Shown here in pieces: positions 26,328-36,400 of a DNA stretch of 58,888 bases (within the stretch, counting starts at the first letter, position 1; each line of letters begins with the position of its first letter). The stretch comes from a virus. The stretch lies in the IMG/VR virus record IMGVR_UViG_3300044612_001932, positions 1 through 58,888 of that record; one strand, written 5' to 3'. A program made the translations under genes and the position numbers. The notes below the pieces were generated by a model. The model ran no database searches, was not told the DNA's origin, and saw only the letters and a program-made list of their open reading frames with translations.

Positions 26328-27616
26328 AATCCAAATCTCCCACGTAGCGCATTGAAGTTTTGTTTGATTTCTAATTCAGTTAATGTACGATTATACATCT
26401 TAACATTGCTAATATTGGATTTGGAATAATACGAATAACTACCAACATTAGCAGCACCAACACGCAATACACTTTGAACCCCAGTAAATGGAATAGTATC
26501 TATAGTATCAGTTTTTTTCAACACACCATTTAGATAAGTTTTAAAAATTGAACCGCTTTTAGTAACCGCAACTTGGAACCAATTTCCAACTATTATATCG
26601 GTACCAATAACCAAACTAGTTGTATTAGGATTAGCTGGTCCGGTATTAGTCCACACACTATATCGAAGTGTGGTAGAATTATATAAGAACATACAATGAA
26701 ACCCTTGATATGCAATTAATGCGCTAAAAGATTCGGTTGCATCATAATTTCCAGGAGCAGAATCATTAATTCTAGCCCATACTTCTGTGGTATGATCATT
26801 ATACAAATAGGTTTGAGAGCTTAATAATCCGCTTGTTGTTACTTTAGCATAACCACCAATTTTGGTAGATGCGTCACGAGTAAAATTGATTGAGTTAGTA
26901 GTATTGTCATAAGAATAATACGATGGATTATTTAATGTAAAATTATAACCATTTCCACTAGTATCTAATAATGAGGTACTTCTAGCTATAGCTGTGGATA
27001 TGGTTTTTGTATAATCGGTTAATGATGTGTCGATTTCTAATTGTGCACCCCATAAATAAATACCGGATACACCATCCCCGGTGGCAGTCCAATTCCCATT
27101 AGCGTCGCCCAAACTAATTTGAAGATTATATGAACCTGATACTGTAGCAGTAAAAGTAATATAACATCTATACCAACCATTTGACGCATTAACGATTGTA
27201 GTTTGCGAACCAGCAACAGTGCCTGCGGCCAGGTTAATTAAACTACCTGCACCCATGTATGCATTTGGTGATGAATTAGCAGTATCAAACCATATCATCG
27301 CATTGGTGAACCCAGCTTGTTTTAAATATATACTAAAAATGTAAGTAGTACCAGCAGTAAACTCTGAATAAGTTTGGTATGTAGATTTCCTGCTAGTTAT
27401 ACCATTATTACCAATTAATTTATCAGCAGTAAAATAGCCATTAGGATCAACCGCAGCATTTGCGGAAATTGTTGTACTAGTTCTACTCCAAACAACATTG
27501 CTAAAATCTTCACTATATCGCAATAAATTTTCATACTTATTATAACTTTTCGGATTAGCAGCATCTAAACATAATAATAGATTACTGGTAACGACAGATG
27601 GAGAATGAGATAACAT
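26324..27616 (-). CDS. LamG/concanavalin-like adhesin 2
   Basis: 430 aa. Same layout as its neighbours: the N-terminal SNLLLCLDAANPKSYNKYEN motif, a carbohydrate-binding-like middle (SGSYNLQISLGDANGNWTAT), a LamG-like domain (GNWFQVAVTKSGSIFKTYLN G, VKMYNRTLTELEIKQNFNA) and the terminal ALRGRFGL. Start and stop overlap the flanking paralogues (1 and 4 bases), so the three are translated together. Confidence 0.85.
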   Translation of the reverse strand: MLSHSPSVVTSNLLLCLDAANPKSYNKYENLLRYSEDFSNVVWSRTSTTISANAAVDPNGYFTADKLIGNNGITSRKSTYQTYSEFTAGTTYIFSIYLKQAGFTNAMIWFDTANSSPNAYMGAGSLINLAAGTVAGSQTTIVNASNGWYRCYITFTATVSGSYNLQISLGDANGNWTATGDGVSGIYLWGAQLEIDTSLTDYTKTISTAIARSTSLLDTSGNGYNFTLNNPSYYSYDNTTNSINFTRDASTKIGGYAKVTTSGLLSSQTYLYNDHTTEVWARINDSAPGNYDATESFSALIAYQGFHCMFLYNSTTLRYSVWTNTGPANPNTTSLVIGTDIIVGNWFQVAVTKSGSIFKTYLNGVLKKTDTIDTIPFTGVQSVLRVGAANVGSYSYYSKSNISNVKMYNRTLTELEIKQNFNALRGRFGL

Positions 27617-28779
27617 TATAACCCAACCCTTCCGCGAATTGCGTTAAAATTCTGTTGAATTTCCGTCTGAGATAATTGCTTATTGTATATTTTAAATGTT
27701 ATCAAATCCATAGGAATTTTATAACTAGAATTATCCAACCAACCAGATATTCTACCAGTACCTGCAGTAAAATTACGAGGCGTTGCGTGTTGAGTACCAG
27801 CCGTTTGTGATAATGTTTGATTAACAGTATCAATGTACATTTTATTACTTGTATAGGGGTTACTTGATAGTGATGTATTATTGACCATTACAAAACAATA
27901 ATGTTTCCAGGTATTCAATAACCCAAGATTTGTTGTTTGAGTTGACGTTAACCCATATCGATCGCTTGCTCCGGTATTAAATCCCATGTACCCTCCAACC
28001 GCATAAACATTATAACCAGAGAAGCCAAATGGCATAACACCATTTAAACTTTTTAATTTTGCTACCATTTCAACAGTAATAACATCACCTAACGTTCCTG
28101 CGGAAAAATCTGCGTAATTAGTAGAACCATCAAACGTTAACATATTTGAACCAAATACCGGACTAGCATACAAAGTTGCATTTGTTGGAGTTATAAGATT
28201 AGTCCAGTTTGCTCTATTTGGATTAGTAAATGAATTAAAGGTGGTAGCAGATGAAGAACGTTCTACTTGAACGCCATCCCACCAAATAATATTTCCAGTG
28301 CCGCCAGAATTAGTTCCGTCTAATCGAATAGCAATACCTACTGTATTAGCATTTGAAAAAGTAGTTGTAAACGATACTCGCATCCAATCTGGAGTTATAT
28401 TAATTGCCCCAGATGGTGCTTCAACATATCCATTGGATGAATTTAATCCTAATATAAACAATTGTCCTGTTGTAGTTACAGAACCTTTTACATATGCGCT
28501 AACAGTCCAGGATTGACCAGATGCAGCATCAGCTAATTTTATATCTGTTGTATTTTGAAAGGGATCGTCCCCGGTAATTACCATTTTCATCGGTGTATTA
28601 CCAACAGGTGAACTCATAGATGTATCACGAGATATTGTAGCACGAGATGCACTAGTCTTCCATCCATACAAATCCGTTGGGTTAGGATGTACGTTTGGAC
28701 TAAAACTTTTTGGATTAGCTGCATCTAAATGCAATACTAATCCATCTGTGACAATAGATGGATTATAAGATATTCCCAT
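27616..28779 (-). CDS. LamG/concanavalin-like adhesin 1
   Basis: 387 aa. Opens SYNPSIVTDGLVLHLDAANP KSF. The middle domain (GQSWTVSAYVKGSVTTTGQL, IIWWDGVQVERSSSATTF) resembles a carbohydrate-binding module. The C-terminal LamG-like domain ends LITFKIYNKQLSQTEIQQNF NAIRGRVGL. It is the first of three tandem paralogues and begins one base before the end of the collagen-like fibre gene, suggesting co-translation with that fibre. Confidence 0.85.
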   Translation of the reverse strand: MGISYNPSIVTDGLVLHLDAANPKSFSPNVHPNPTDLYGWKTSASRATISRDTSMSSPVGNTPMKMVITGDDPFQNTTDIKLADAASGQSWTVSAYVKGSVTTTGQLFILGLNSSNGYVEAPSGAINITPDWMRVSFTTTFSNANTVGIAIRLDGTNSGGTGNIIWWDGVQVERSSSATTFNSFTNPNRANWTNLITPTNATLYASPVFGSNMLTFDGSTNYADFSAGTLGDVITVEMVAKLKSLNGVMPFGFSGYNVYAVGGYMGFNTGASDRYGLTSTQTTNLGLLNTWKHYCFVMVNNTSLSSNPYTSNKMYIDTVNQTLSQTAGTQHATPRNFTAGTGRISGWLDNSSYKIPMDLITFKIYNKQLSQTEIQQNFNAIRGRVGL

Positions 28780-31700
28780 CTAAAACTCCACTTCCATATC
28801 GTCTATATCTTTTCTAATAGCAGTAAATGACCAATAAAATGCATATTCTTTTCGATCAAAACAATTCCTATTCATACCAACTGTAAAACAATCATTTTCA
28901 ATATCTATGCTATCAACCCAAAGAACTTTATTATGTTTAATATTGGTTATTTGAACTTGGCTTCCTGCTATTTTTACCAACCCATGAATATAATCGGGCA
29001 ATTTAATAATTACCGATATGCCAGATATTGTAGCTTCCCCAGTTAATCTAACGCCATGGTATGGCGATTCCAAACTACCATATCGCAAACTCATATTTGG
29101 TTTAATTGGATGTTCAATCAAAAATGATTTACTGGTGGCTGCAAAAGACCCATTTACATGTAATTTATATAATGGCGTAATCCCGATACCAACAGTGCCA
29201 TCTGCTGTAATGACAAATGGTGTTGAATCAGGGTTGGCTTCGTCTTCTACTACTAACGCATTGCCTGATCCAGTTTGAGTGATTCTTAATGCATCACCAG
29301 CTCCCGAACTAGCCACCCGCACTTGTTGGAAAAAATCTGTTGCCGTACCAACCGCTGCCGTATAAGTAGCTATACCAGTAGTACCGTCGGTACTACCATC
29401 ATAATAGGTTGCTGCAGTTAATCCATTACTTTCGGTATATAATTGGATAGTTATTAAATATTCTTGCCATTGTTTTTCATTGGAGACTTGGATTTCATAA
29501 TTACCAGTGCTTAATTTAACTGCTCGAATATGACTACCAGGACCGCTGATATAACAAGCATCTGGTGTGTCTAAAGTAGTCCCTTCAGTGCGAATACACG
29601 CAATATAATATACGTATGTGTCTGCATTAATACTTCCTTGTACCGCGTGATTGGCATTTGGATCAACTATAACAATTTTATATCCAGCCGATGTATAGGT
29701 AGCAGTTCCCAGCGCAACAGTGACTATTTTACGCCAAGTTCCTGCTGTAGCACTACCGAAATCCAATTTTGTTTGATACATTGACAATGATACTGGTCCT
29801 GTAGCACCTTGAATACCAGTAGCTCCAGTGAGGCCAACTAATCCAGATGCACCACTAGCTCCTTGCGATCCAGTAGGGCCAGTTGATCCACTAGCACCTT
29901 GAATACCACTAGCTCCTTGAATGCCTGTTGCACCACTAGCTCCTTGTACACCACTAGCACCTCTAATACCAGTTGCGCCACTGGCGCCTTGAATGCCACT
30001 GGTACCTTGAATACCAGTTGCACCACTAGCGCCTTGAATACCAGTTGCACCACTAGCTCCTTGGGGACCATACGCATATAATGCTGCTGAAATCCAGGTG
30101 CCTGATCCCGATCCGTTGATATTTTGTGAAGTGGTGTTTGCTGTATATGCAGTAACTTCTACATAGTCGGTTGTGCCGTTAAAATAAGCAATTGTAGATA
30201 AATTTTGACCATACCCTGCACCTGTTAAAATCTGTGTTTGATCAATTCCAAGTTGTGTACTTCCGTTCTTTCTTAATTGGATATTAGATTGTTGGGTTGT
30301 GATAGCACCAGCATCCCACCACACTGCAACATTGATATTATAATAACCAGCAATATTAGGTTTAAATTGACTGGATGTTAACCAGTTATTAGGATCAAAA
30401 TCATCAACGAATGTAACAACTTGATCAGATCCGCTGGTGATAGTTTGAGCTGTTCCATTTTTAACACCGCGAACTACATACGAGCCAGCAGTTAAAAATC
30501 CGCCATTTGCACCGCTTGCTCCCTGTATACCAGTTGCACCGCTTGCACCAACTCCAGTTGCACCAACACCACTTGCGCCTTGGGTCCCGGTTGCACCTTG
30601 CAATCCTTGTACCCCAGTAGCACCAGTGATACCAGTAGAACCACTAGCACCTTGTGTTCCAGTAGCACCAGTTAATCCTACAGATCCACTAGCACCTTGA
30701 ATACCACTTGCACCTCTAATACCGGTTGCACCACTAGCACCTTGAATACCACTAGCACCTTGAATACCGGTTGCACCACTAGCACCTTGGATGCCACTAG
30801 CACCTTGAATACCACTAACGCCTTGTGTTCCAGTTGCACCACTTGCACCTTGGATGCCACTTGCACCTTGGATGCCACTAGCTCCTTGTATCCCACTTGC
30901 TCCCTGTGTGCCAGATGCGCCGCGAATACCACTAGCACCTTGAACACCCTGAATACCAGTAGACCCGCTTGCACCAACGCCGCTTGCACCAATCACCCCG
31001 GTAGCACCACTAGCTCCATTCGGACCAATTGGTCCCGCAGCTCCAGTTGGACCAATTGGTCCGATCTCACCATCAATACCTTGTGAACCAGCTGGTCCAG
31101 TTGCCCCAATATACCCGATTGAACCAGATGCGCCACGACTGCCTGATGCGCCAGGTAAACTTACACCACTCGCTCCTTGTAAACCAGCTGTGCCTTGGAC
31201 ACCAGTTGCCCCAATTAGGCCAATTATCCCACTGGCACCGGCTACTCCGGTGGATCCACTAGCGCCTTGTATACCTTGTACCCCAGATGCACCCATCTCA
31301 CCTTTATCGCCAGTTCTAGCAAAGGTAATAATAACGTCCAAGTTGTCATCATATGATGTTGCTCCTGATAGATGAGTGATAGGAACGGTGATGTAATCAT
31401 CATGAATTATGATATTGCCTGTTATTGCAAACATGGCATATACAGCTTGATTTGTTTTGTTTGAAACTGAAAAATGACCTTTTATCGCGGAAGTAGAATC
31501 ATCAATTGTCACCAAATAATTGTAGGTGGACACTCCATAATGGTCAAGTGTACTGATATGTAATAAACTAGCATTATTAAATAAAGTATTATTGAATCGA
31601 AAAACACCAGATCCAGGATTTGAATCATCAGTTAATATATTATAAAAATAATCAAATGCTTCACCACCAAATGTACCAGCAGGTCCAGTAGCACCATCAA

Positions 31701-32358
31701 CACCAATAATTCCATCAACGCCAGCAGGACCAGTAGCACCATCTACGCCAATAATTCCATCAATACCAGCAGGTCCAGTAGCACCATCAACACCAATAAT
31801 TCCGTCAACGCCAGCAGGACCAGTAGCACCATCAATACCAGCAGGTCCAGTAGCACCATCAACACCAATAATTCCGTCAACGCCAGCAGGACCAGTAGCA
31901 CCATCAATACCAGCAGGTCCAGTAGCACCATCTACGCCAATAATTCCATCAACACCAGCAGGTCCAGTAGCACCATCTACGCCAATAATTCCATCAACAC
32001 CAGCAGGTCCAGTGGCACCATCAACACCAGCAGGTCCATCAACACCAGCAGGTCCAGTGGCACCATCAACACCAGCAGGTCCAGTAGCACCATCAACACC
32101 AGCAGGTCCAGTAGCACCATCAACACCAATAATTCCGTCAACACCAGCAGGTCCAGTAGCACCATCGATACCGGCAGGTCCAGTTGCTCCGACATTGCCA
32201 CCAGCACCAGTATTCAATGGGATACCACCTGGGGTTATTCCATCACTTATACGTAAATCACCAACTGATTCATTATAAAATATTGTACCTTTTTCGCCTA
32301 CATATTGGTCGGCTGATAGCGAAGTCACACGACCCGATTTGATTTTATGAATTGTCAT
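28780..32358 (-). CDS. Collagen-like tail fibre with C-terminal chaperone-type domain
   Basis: 1192 aa. The N-terminal anchor is Mtd-N-like (SGRVTSLSADQYVGEKGTIF ... LRISDGITPGG). Collagen-like Gly-X-Y tracts follow in two blocks: 15-residue units GATGPAGVDGIIGVD (about 60-230) and GASGIQ/GATGIQ hexads (about 360-610 and 760-850). A beta-sandwich C1q/TNF-like insert (SDQVVTFVDDFDPNNW ... YFNGTTDYVEVTAY) separates the hexad tracts. The C-terminal domain (KSFLIEHPIKPNMSLRYGSL E, HGVRLTGEATISG) is a fibre-tip/chaperone type seen in other T4-like and algal viruses. It is a triple-helical long fibre. Confidence 0.85.
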   Translation of the reverse strand: MTIHKIKSGRVTSLSADQYVGEKGTIFYNESVGDLRISDGITPGGIPLNTGAGGNVGATGPAGIDGATGPAGVDGIIGVDGATGPAGVDGATGPAGVDGATGPAGVDGPAGVDGATGPAGVDGIIGVDGATGPAGVDGIIGVDGATGPAGIDGATGPAGVDGIIGVDGATGPAGIDGATGPAGVDGIIGVDGATGPAGIDGIIGVDGATGPAGVDGIIGVDGATGPAGTFGGEAFDYFYNILTDDSNPGSGVFRFNNTLFNNASLLHISTLDHYGVSTYNYLVTIDDSTSAIKGHFSVSNKTNQAVYAMFAITGNIIIHDDYITVPITHLSGATSYDDNLDVIITFARTGDKGEMGASGVQGIQGASGSTGVAGASGIIGLIGATGVQGTAGLQGASGVSLPGASGSRGASGSIGYIGATGPAGSQGIDGEIGPIGPTGAAGPIGPNGASGATGVIGASGVGASGSTGIQGVQGASGIRGASGTQGASGIQGASGIQGASGIQGASGATGTQGVSGIQGASGIQGASGATGIQGASGIQGASGATGIRGASGIQGASGSVGLTGATGTQGASGSTGITGATGVQGLQGATGTQGASGVGATGVGASGATGIQGASGANGGFLTAGSYVVRGVKNGTAQTITSGSDQVVTFVDDFDPNNWLTSSQFKPNIAGYYNINVAVWWDAGAITTQQSNIQLRKNGSTQLGIDQTQILTGAGYGQNLSTIAYFNGTTDYVEVTAYTANTTSQNINGSGSGTWISAALYAYGPQGASGATGIQGASGATGIQGTSGIQGASGATGIRGASGVQGASGATGIQGASGIQGASGSTGPTGSQGASGASGLVGLTGATGIQGATGPVSLSMYQTKLDFGSATAGTWRKIVTVALGTATYTSAGYKIVIVDPNANHAVQGSINADTYVYYIACIRTEGTTLDTPDACYISGPGSHIRAVKLSTGNYEIQVSNEKQWQEYLITIQLYTESNGLTAATYYDGSTDGTTGIATYTAAVGTATDFFQQVRVASSGAGDALRITQTGSGNALVVEDEANPDSTPFVITADGTVGIGITPLYKLHVNGSFAATSKSFLIEHPIKPNMSLRYGSLESPYHGVRLTGEATISGISVIIKLPDYIHGLVKIAGSQVQITNIKHNKVLWVDSIDIENDCFTVGMNRNCFDRKEYAFYWSFTAIRKDIDDMEVEF
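29800..30080 (-). repeat. Collagen-coding 18-bp tandem repeats
   Basis: Degenerate tandem 18-bp units encode GASGIQ/GATGIQ hexads. They lie within the collagen-like fibre gene; a larger similar block is at 30530-31300. Prone to length change by recombination. Confidence 0.8.
30530..31300 (-). repeat. Collagen-coding tandem repeats (second block)
   Basis: Repeated 18-bp units coding Gly-Ala-Ser-Gly-Ile-Gln and variants across about 770 bases of the fibre gene. It differs from the first block by GPTG/GEIG substitutions near 31030-31080. Confidence 0.8.
31672..32195 (-). repeat. 45-bp near-perfect tandem repeats in fibre gene
   Basis: About ten near-identical units of 45 bp (or 18/27-bp parts of it) code GATGPAGVDGIIGVD. 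Differences are mostly single silent changes, implying recent expansion. Confidence 0.85.
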
Positions 32359-32378
32359 TTAACTTCCAAAAATGTAAA

Positions 32379-32804
32379 TTAATGCTTTTTAGAATTTCTG
32401 AATTCTTGTTCTAGCCAGTCAAAATTTTCGAGAAAATCGTATGATTGATTTTCTTTTTCAACCATTACTTTTTTATCAGTAAAAACATCTTTTTCAGATA
32501 ATGTATCTCTGGTAGGTGGAAGTTGCACGGTTTCTGACTGTGTTTTGTCAGATAACGCACCTTTGTCATGCAATATTTGATTGATAACAGGGTTAGAAGC
32601 ACCTGCCTGATGTTTCTTCAATTCAAATTCTTGTTGTAGTGGAAATACATGAATTGGAACTTCTGGTAATTCACCTTTTTCAACAGGATCATTAGTTGAC
32701 GTAACAATTCCACCTCCATCCGATGGGATTGTTATAGAAATTGGTATGTTTATGGTCACCGGGCTACCGCTGGCGTTCTCTATTAAAAATTCTTTAGCTC
32801 TCAT
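32379..32804 (-). CDS. Virion-associated hypothetical protein with capsid-targeting-like N-terminus
   Basis: 141 aa. It opens MRAKEFLIENASGSPVTINI, like T4 capsid-targeting peptides, with a candidate protease cut after F-L-I-E. The middle has HVFPLQQEFELKKHQAG, shared with the 68-aa protein at 38662 (FVPPLQQKIELMKKSSG). The C-terminus is charged. A GCTAAATA late box (32810-32817) is placed so that transcription would begin at the A of the ATG, giving a leaderless mRNA. Function unknown. Confidence 0.65.
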   Translation of the reverse strand: MRAKEFLIENASGSPVTINIPISITIPSDGGGIVTSTNDPVEKGELPEVPIHVFPLQQEFELKKHQAGASNPVINQILHDKGALSDKTQSETVQLPPTRDTLSEKDVFTDKKVMVEKENQSYDFLENFDWLEQEFRNSKKH

Positions 32805-32809
32805 AGTAG

Positions 32810-32817
32810 TATTTAGC
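32810..32817 (-). promoter_or_regulatory. Late promoter box GCTAAATA, leaderless spacing
   Basis: GCTAAATA then CTACT then ATG on the minus strand. The expected start, six bases past the box, is the A of the ATG. The arrangement matches 38874-38881. Confidence 0.5.
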
Positions 32818-32821
32818 AGGT

Positions 32822-32860
32822 GAGCCGTGATACCCTGTCTTTTAAGGCAATGTAGTTCAC
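32822..32860 (+). mobile_element. Mini-element or scar related to the TnpB element ends
   Basis: Bases 32822-32848 match the left end of the TnpB element (55151-55177) at 26 of 27 positions, and 32853-32860 (TAGTTCAC) match the sequence at its right end (56432-56439). Nothing else of the element is present. It lies between the 74-aa and 141-aa genes. It could be a deletion relic or a tiny non-autonomous copy. Confidence 0.6.
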
Positions 32861-32874
32861 CCTCAAAATATTAT

Positions 32875-33099
32875 TTACTTTGGGATTGACGACATGTTTT
32901 TTAAATATTCATTAAACTCATCAATATTACCTATGAAACGGTCATTGGTTTCTTTATGCTGCCATACCCAGTCAGTATTATTGACCGGATCAACTGTGTA
33001 ATTATTAGTAATTCTAATATCAGAAACTGGAAAATTAGTATAAAATTCCTCCATTTCTGGACTTATTTGTGATTCTTCTGTTGATTTAATATCTTCCAT
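32875..33099 (-). CDS. Hypothetical protein
   Basis: 74 aa, acidic N-terminus (MEDIKSTEESQISPEMEEFY) and a Trp-rich middle (NNTDWVWQHKETNDRFIGN). Follows the duplicated 100-aa gene directly. Not recognised; probably a minor virion protein from its location only. Confidence 0.6.
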   Translation of the reverse strand: MEDIKSTEESQISPEMEEFYTNFPVSDIRITNNYTVDPVNNTDWVWQHKETNDRFIGNIDEFNEYLKNMSSIPK

Positions 33100-33100
33100 G

Positions 33101-33403
33101 TTAACTCCAATATATATAATTATTTAATCTTCTAAATGTTTCATTCGGTAATGCTAATGTATCGGCAACTACTGAAAATCCGATATTTAATGGGTAAAAG
33201 ATTTTCTTGACAACATTATCATCTAAAATTGCTGTATAGGTAGATGATGGCACATAACTAGTTGCACTTGCATCTAATGCTACTGAAAATCCGATATTTA
33301 ATGGGTAAAAGATTTTCTTGACAACATTATCATCTAAAATTGCTGTATAGGTTGTTGAACTACTTCGAGTTGCGGTAATACTACCGATATCTACTAATGC
33401 CAT
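33101..33403 (-). CDS. Small protein with recent internal duplication
   Basis: 100 aa. The segment YTAILDDNVVKKIFYPLNIG FSV occurs twice, 37 residues apart, encoded by a 73-bp perfect direct repeat (33169-33241 and 33280-33352). It starts a few bases after the 1022-aa structural gene and overlaps nothing. It is probably a small beta-rich virion protein. Perfect identity at DNA level shows the duplication is very recent. Confidence 0.65.
   Translation of the reverse strand: MALVDIGSITATRSSSTTYTAILDDNVVKKIFYPLNIGFSVALDASATSYVPSSTYTAILDDNVVKKIFYPLNIGFSVVADTLALPNETFRRLNNYIYWS
33169..33352. repeat. 73-bp perfect direct repeat, 111-bp period
   Basis: Bases 33169-33241 are repeated exactly at 33280-33352. 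The period is in frame (37 codons) within the 100-aa gene. Confidence 0.9.
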
Positions 33404-33407
33404 AATA

Positions 33408-36400
33408 TTATCCTTTTAGTATTAATCTACCACATGCAGTACCATCTGTTTTATTCATATTATATAAGTTATTCAAGTAATAGATATAACCATTTATGTT
33501 TCTTAATGCCACTGTTCCATTTGTATACATACTGCGATATTGATAATTATTGAATAAAGTATTGGCTGCAGTTGACAACGAATAATTTCCAGATAATGCT
33601 TGAGTATTCGTTACATAACTAGTTACGACTGGGTTTGTTTGCAAATTAGTAACGCCATATATGATATCAGCAAGAGTATATGTTAAATTGAAAGGATTAG
33701 ACGATCCGTTGTTTAAATATGTTCCCATGCTCATTACTAATGTTCCGTTGTATGGAAATATTGATTGAAGAATCCCATAAGTAAGGGTACTACTACTACT
33801 ACTGCCTTGAAAACCAGTCAACCCTGCAACGGTATCAGCAGCTAAAGAAGTTGATGATAAGCCACTCGTGTATGAATATGTAGTTAATGTAGTATAACTC
33901 AATGTATTATTAGAATATGAATGAACATATATATTATGATATAAACTATAACTGTTAAATTTTGCTACTGATATATTATTGTTTGTATGCGAAATTATAG
34001 ACATTAAATAATTTGATATAGGATCATAATAAAATGCAATAGCATGTACAGGGTAATTCTGGCTGGTTAATGGTGGTAATGAATATGAGGCGCCCAATCT
34101 TCCCCTGGTAGGAATACCTGAAACTGAAACTTTATCAATCCCTATTGCACCAGTACCAGCACTACCATATTGTGAAGATGCTGAAATAGTTAAATTAAAT
34201 GTAGAATGATATGTATATGTTATGTATATACATCCACGATAATCTGGGAATATATTTGCAATATATGAACCAGTTACTCCCGAAGCATATGTGGATGCAA
34301 GTGTAAACCCAGATCCAGTTGAACCATCAGTAGTAGTCCACCGGTTAATAATTGCAACTCGTGGAGAAGTAGATGCACCATTAATCCCAACATAAACATA
34401 TTGTCCGTCAATCGCTATTTGATGAGCAGCATATGCAAGAGTTATGGTTGCGGAATTGTATGTTTCGGTATCTATTCTAGCTAACGTAGTTCCACCAGAA
34501 CCAGCATTAACATAAATGGCATAAATTGTTCTAAAACCATCGAAAATTAATTTATCGTAATTACCCGCTAATCGTTGAACTAATGTGCCACTCGAAACAG
34601 TTTGGGTTGTGTCATATGTTTTAATACCACCAGAACCACAAGCACACCAGGCATTAACACCGATTAATAACATATCAACAACGCCAGCTGCTGAATATCC
34701 GTTATTTTGTGGTCTACCAGAAGCATTGACTGTATTTAATGAACTATATACCCCACTTTCTGCACCGCCATTTAATGGTAATATTAAACAAGTTGAATTA
34801 GTGCCACTAGTATCTGCCCATCCTCCAGGTGCTAATGGAACGGTTGTGGTATCTAATCCAGCACCAAACGGTTTAGTGATTGAGCAATTATACGCTCTAC
34901 CTTGTGGTTGTAAGTTAGTAGCATGATCAATAGAAAAAGAAGTTATAACAGATTTGGTTATATCCCATCCATAAGTATAATTATAAGAATCACCTAATGT
35001 AGTTGTTATACCTTTATTGGTCACTGCTCGCATATCTTTATTAAGTGAGCTATTTGGTAATCTAGGGAATACAAATTGATAAGAAGAATTATCAGATGTA
35101 TAACCTAAAATAACAGAGTTAGTCCATGCAAAATTTGGCATACCAGCTGCTGCTGAATCCTCTACAGCTACCCGTTCAAATTCAAAAATAGCAGTCCATA
35201 ATCCCATGGATTGTCTAACCCAAGGCCAAATCATAAAATGTGAGGAAGTAGCTGATACTAATATTTGGCAATCTTTTAAATCATATCCCTGCCCAAATGT
35301 TCCATTAAATCCATATGTTTCATTAAGTGGTTGTTTAGTTGACGTATCCCATCCCTCGGCTGCTGCTGTAAAAAACTGTTGTTTAGTAGGATCCCATCTA
35401 ATAATTAAATATTTGTAATTAGTATTATCTGCACATATTGCTCGATAAACATAAGTGTATAAAGGTGACCAAGTATTTAAGTTTGATTGTACTATATTTG
35501 TAACAGTTCCAGATGTTGGCGGAGTCCCGTTATTTATTGTATATGTTATCGATGATGAGCTAACGATATTATTTACCACGATTGAATCAGGTGTCCCACC
35601 ATACAATGTACCAGTACCAGCTGTTGCAGCAATTGATGACCCTGCTCCAAACCCGGTAGTTGAACTCATGCCGGTGATAACTGCGGTATTTTGATAATTT
35701 GATTTTACAGCACCAACTGTTATTGTTAAATTATTAGTTGGAGTTGTACCACCTAAATTTGCTCCCGCTATTACAATGGTATCACCAACTGCATACCCAG
35801 TACCTGATGATAAAACAACTATTGTAGTAAATCCGCTGTATGCAGTTCCGGCACCAGTTTTGATGATTTGAAATACAGCACCTGTTCCAGAACCACTAGT
35901 AGATAGTGGAGTTACGATATAGTTGTTAGCTGCGGTAACACTAGTTCCACTCACAGCCGAACTACTGACATATCCATTAATAGTATTTGTAAGTACTGAA
36001 CCACCGATGGTCAATGTTAAATTATTAGTTGGAGTTGTACCACCTAAATTTGCTCCCGCTATTACAATGGTATTACCAACTACATACCCAGTACCGGACA
36101 AATACATAGTTGCGGTTGTTACTCCAGAATATGTTGTGCCGCTGCCCGTCTTTGTGACAGTAATATATCCCCCTGAACCTACACCGCTTGTTGATGCAAT
36201 TCCTGAAGTATATGTGCCTGCGGATGTACTACTAGTCCCAGTTGGGGTTCCGAATGTTGTTAACGAACTAAACCCACCAGTAGGAGTAATGGTCCCAGTA
36301 GTGCTAGTAGCTGTGGTAAATACCGTTGATGAATTTGGTGCAATATAATCATATTGAGACCAACCCAATGATGTAATAGCGGTATCAACCGCTGAAATGA

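Noticed and set aside
29800-32200. CRISPR-like regular repeats and many open frames on both strands
   Set aside because: The repeats are 18-bp or 45-bp in-frame collagen (Gly-X-Y) codons without spacers; the antisense and shifted frames are low-complexity shadows.
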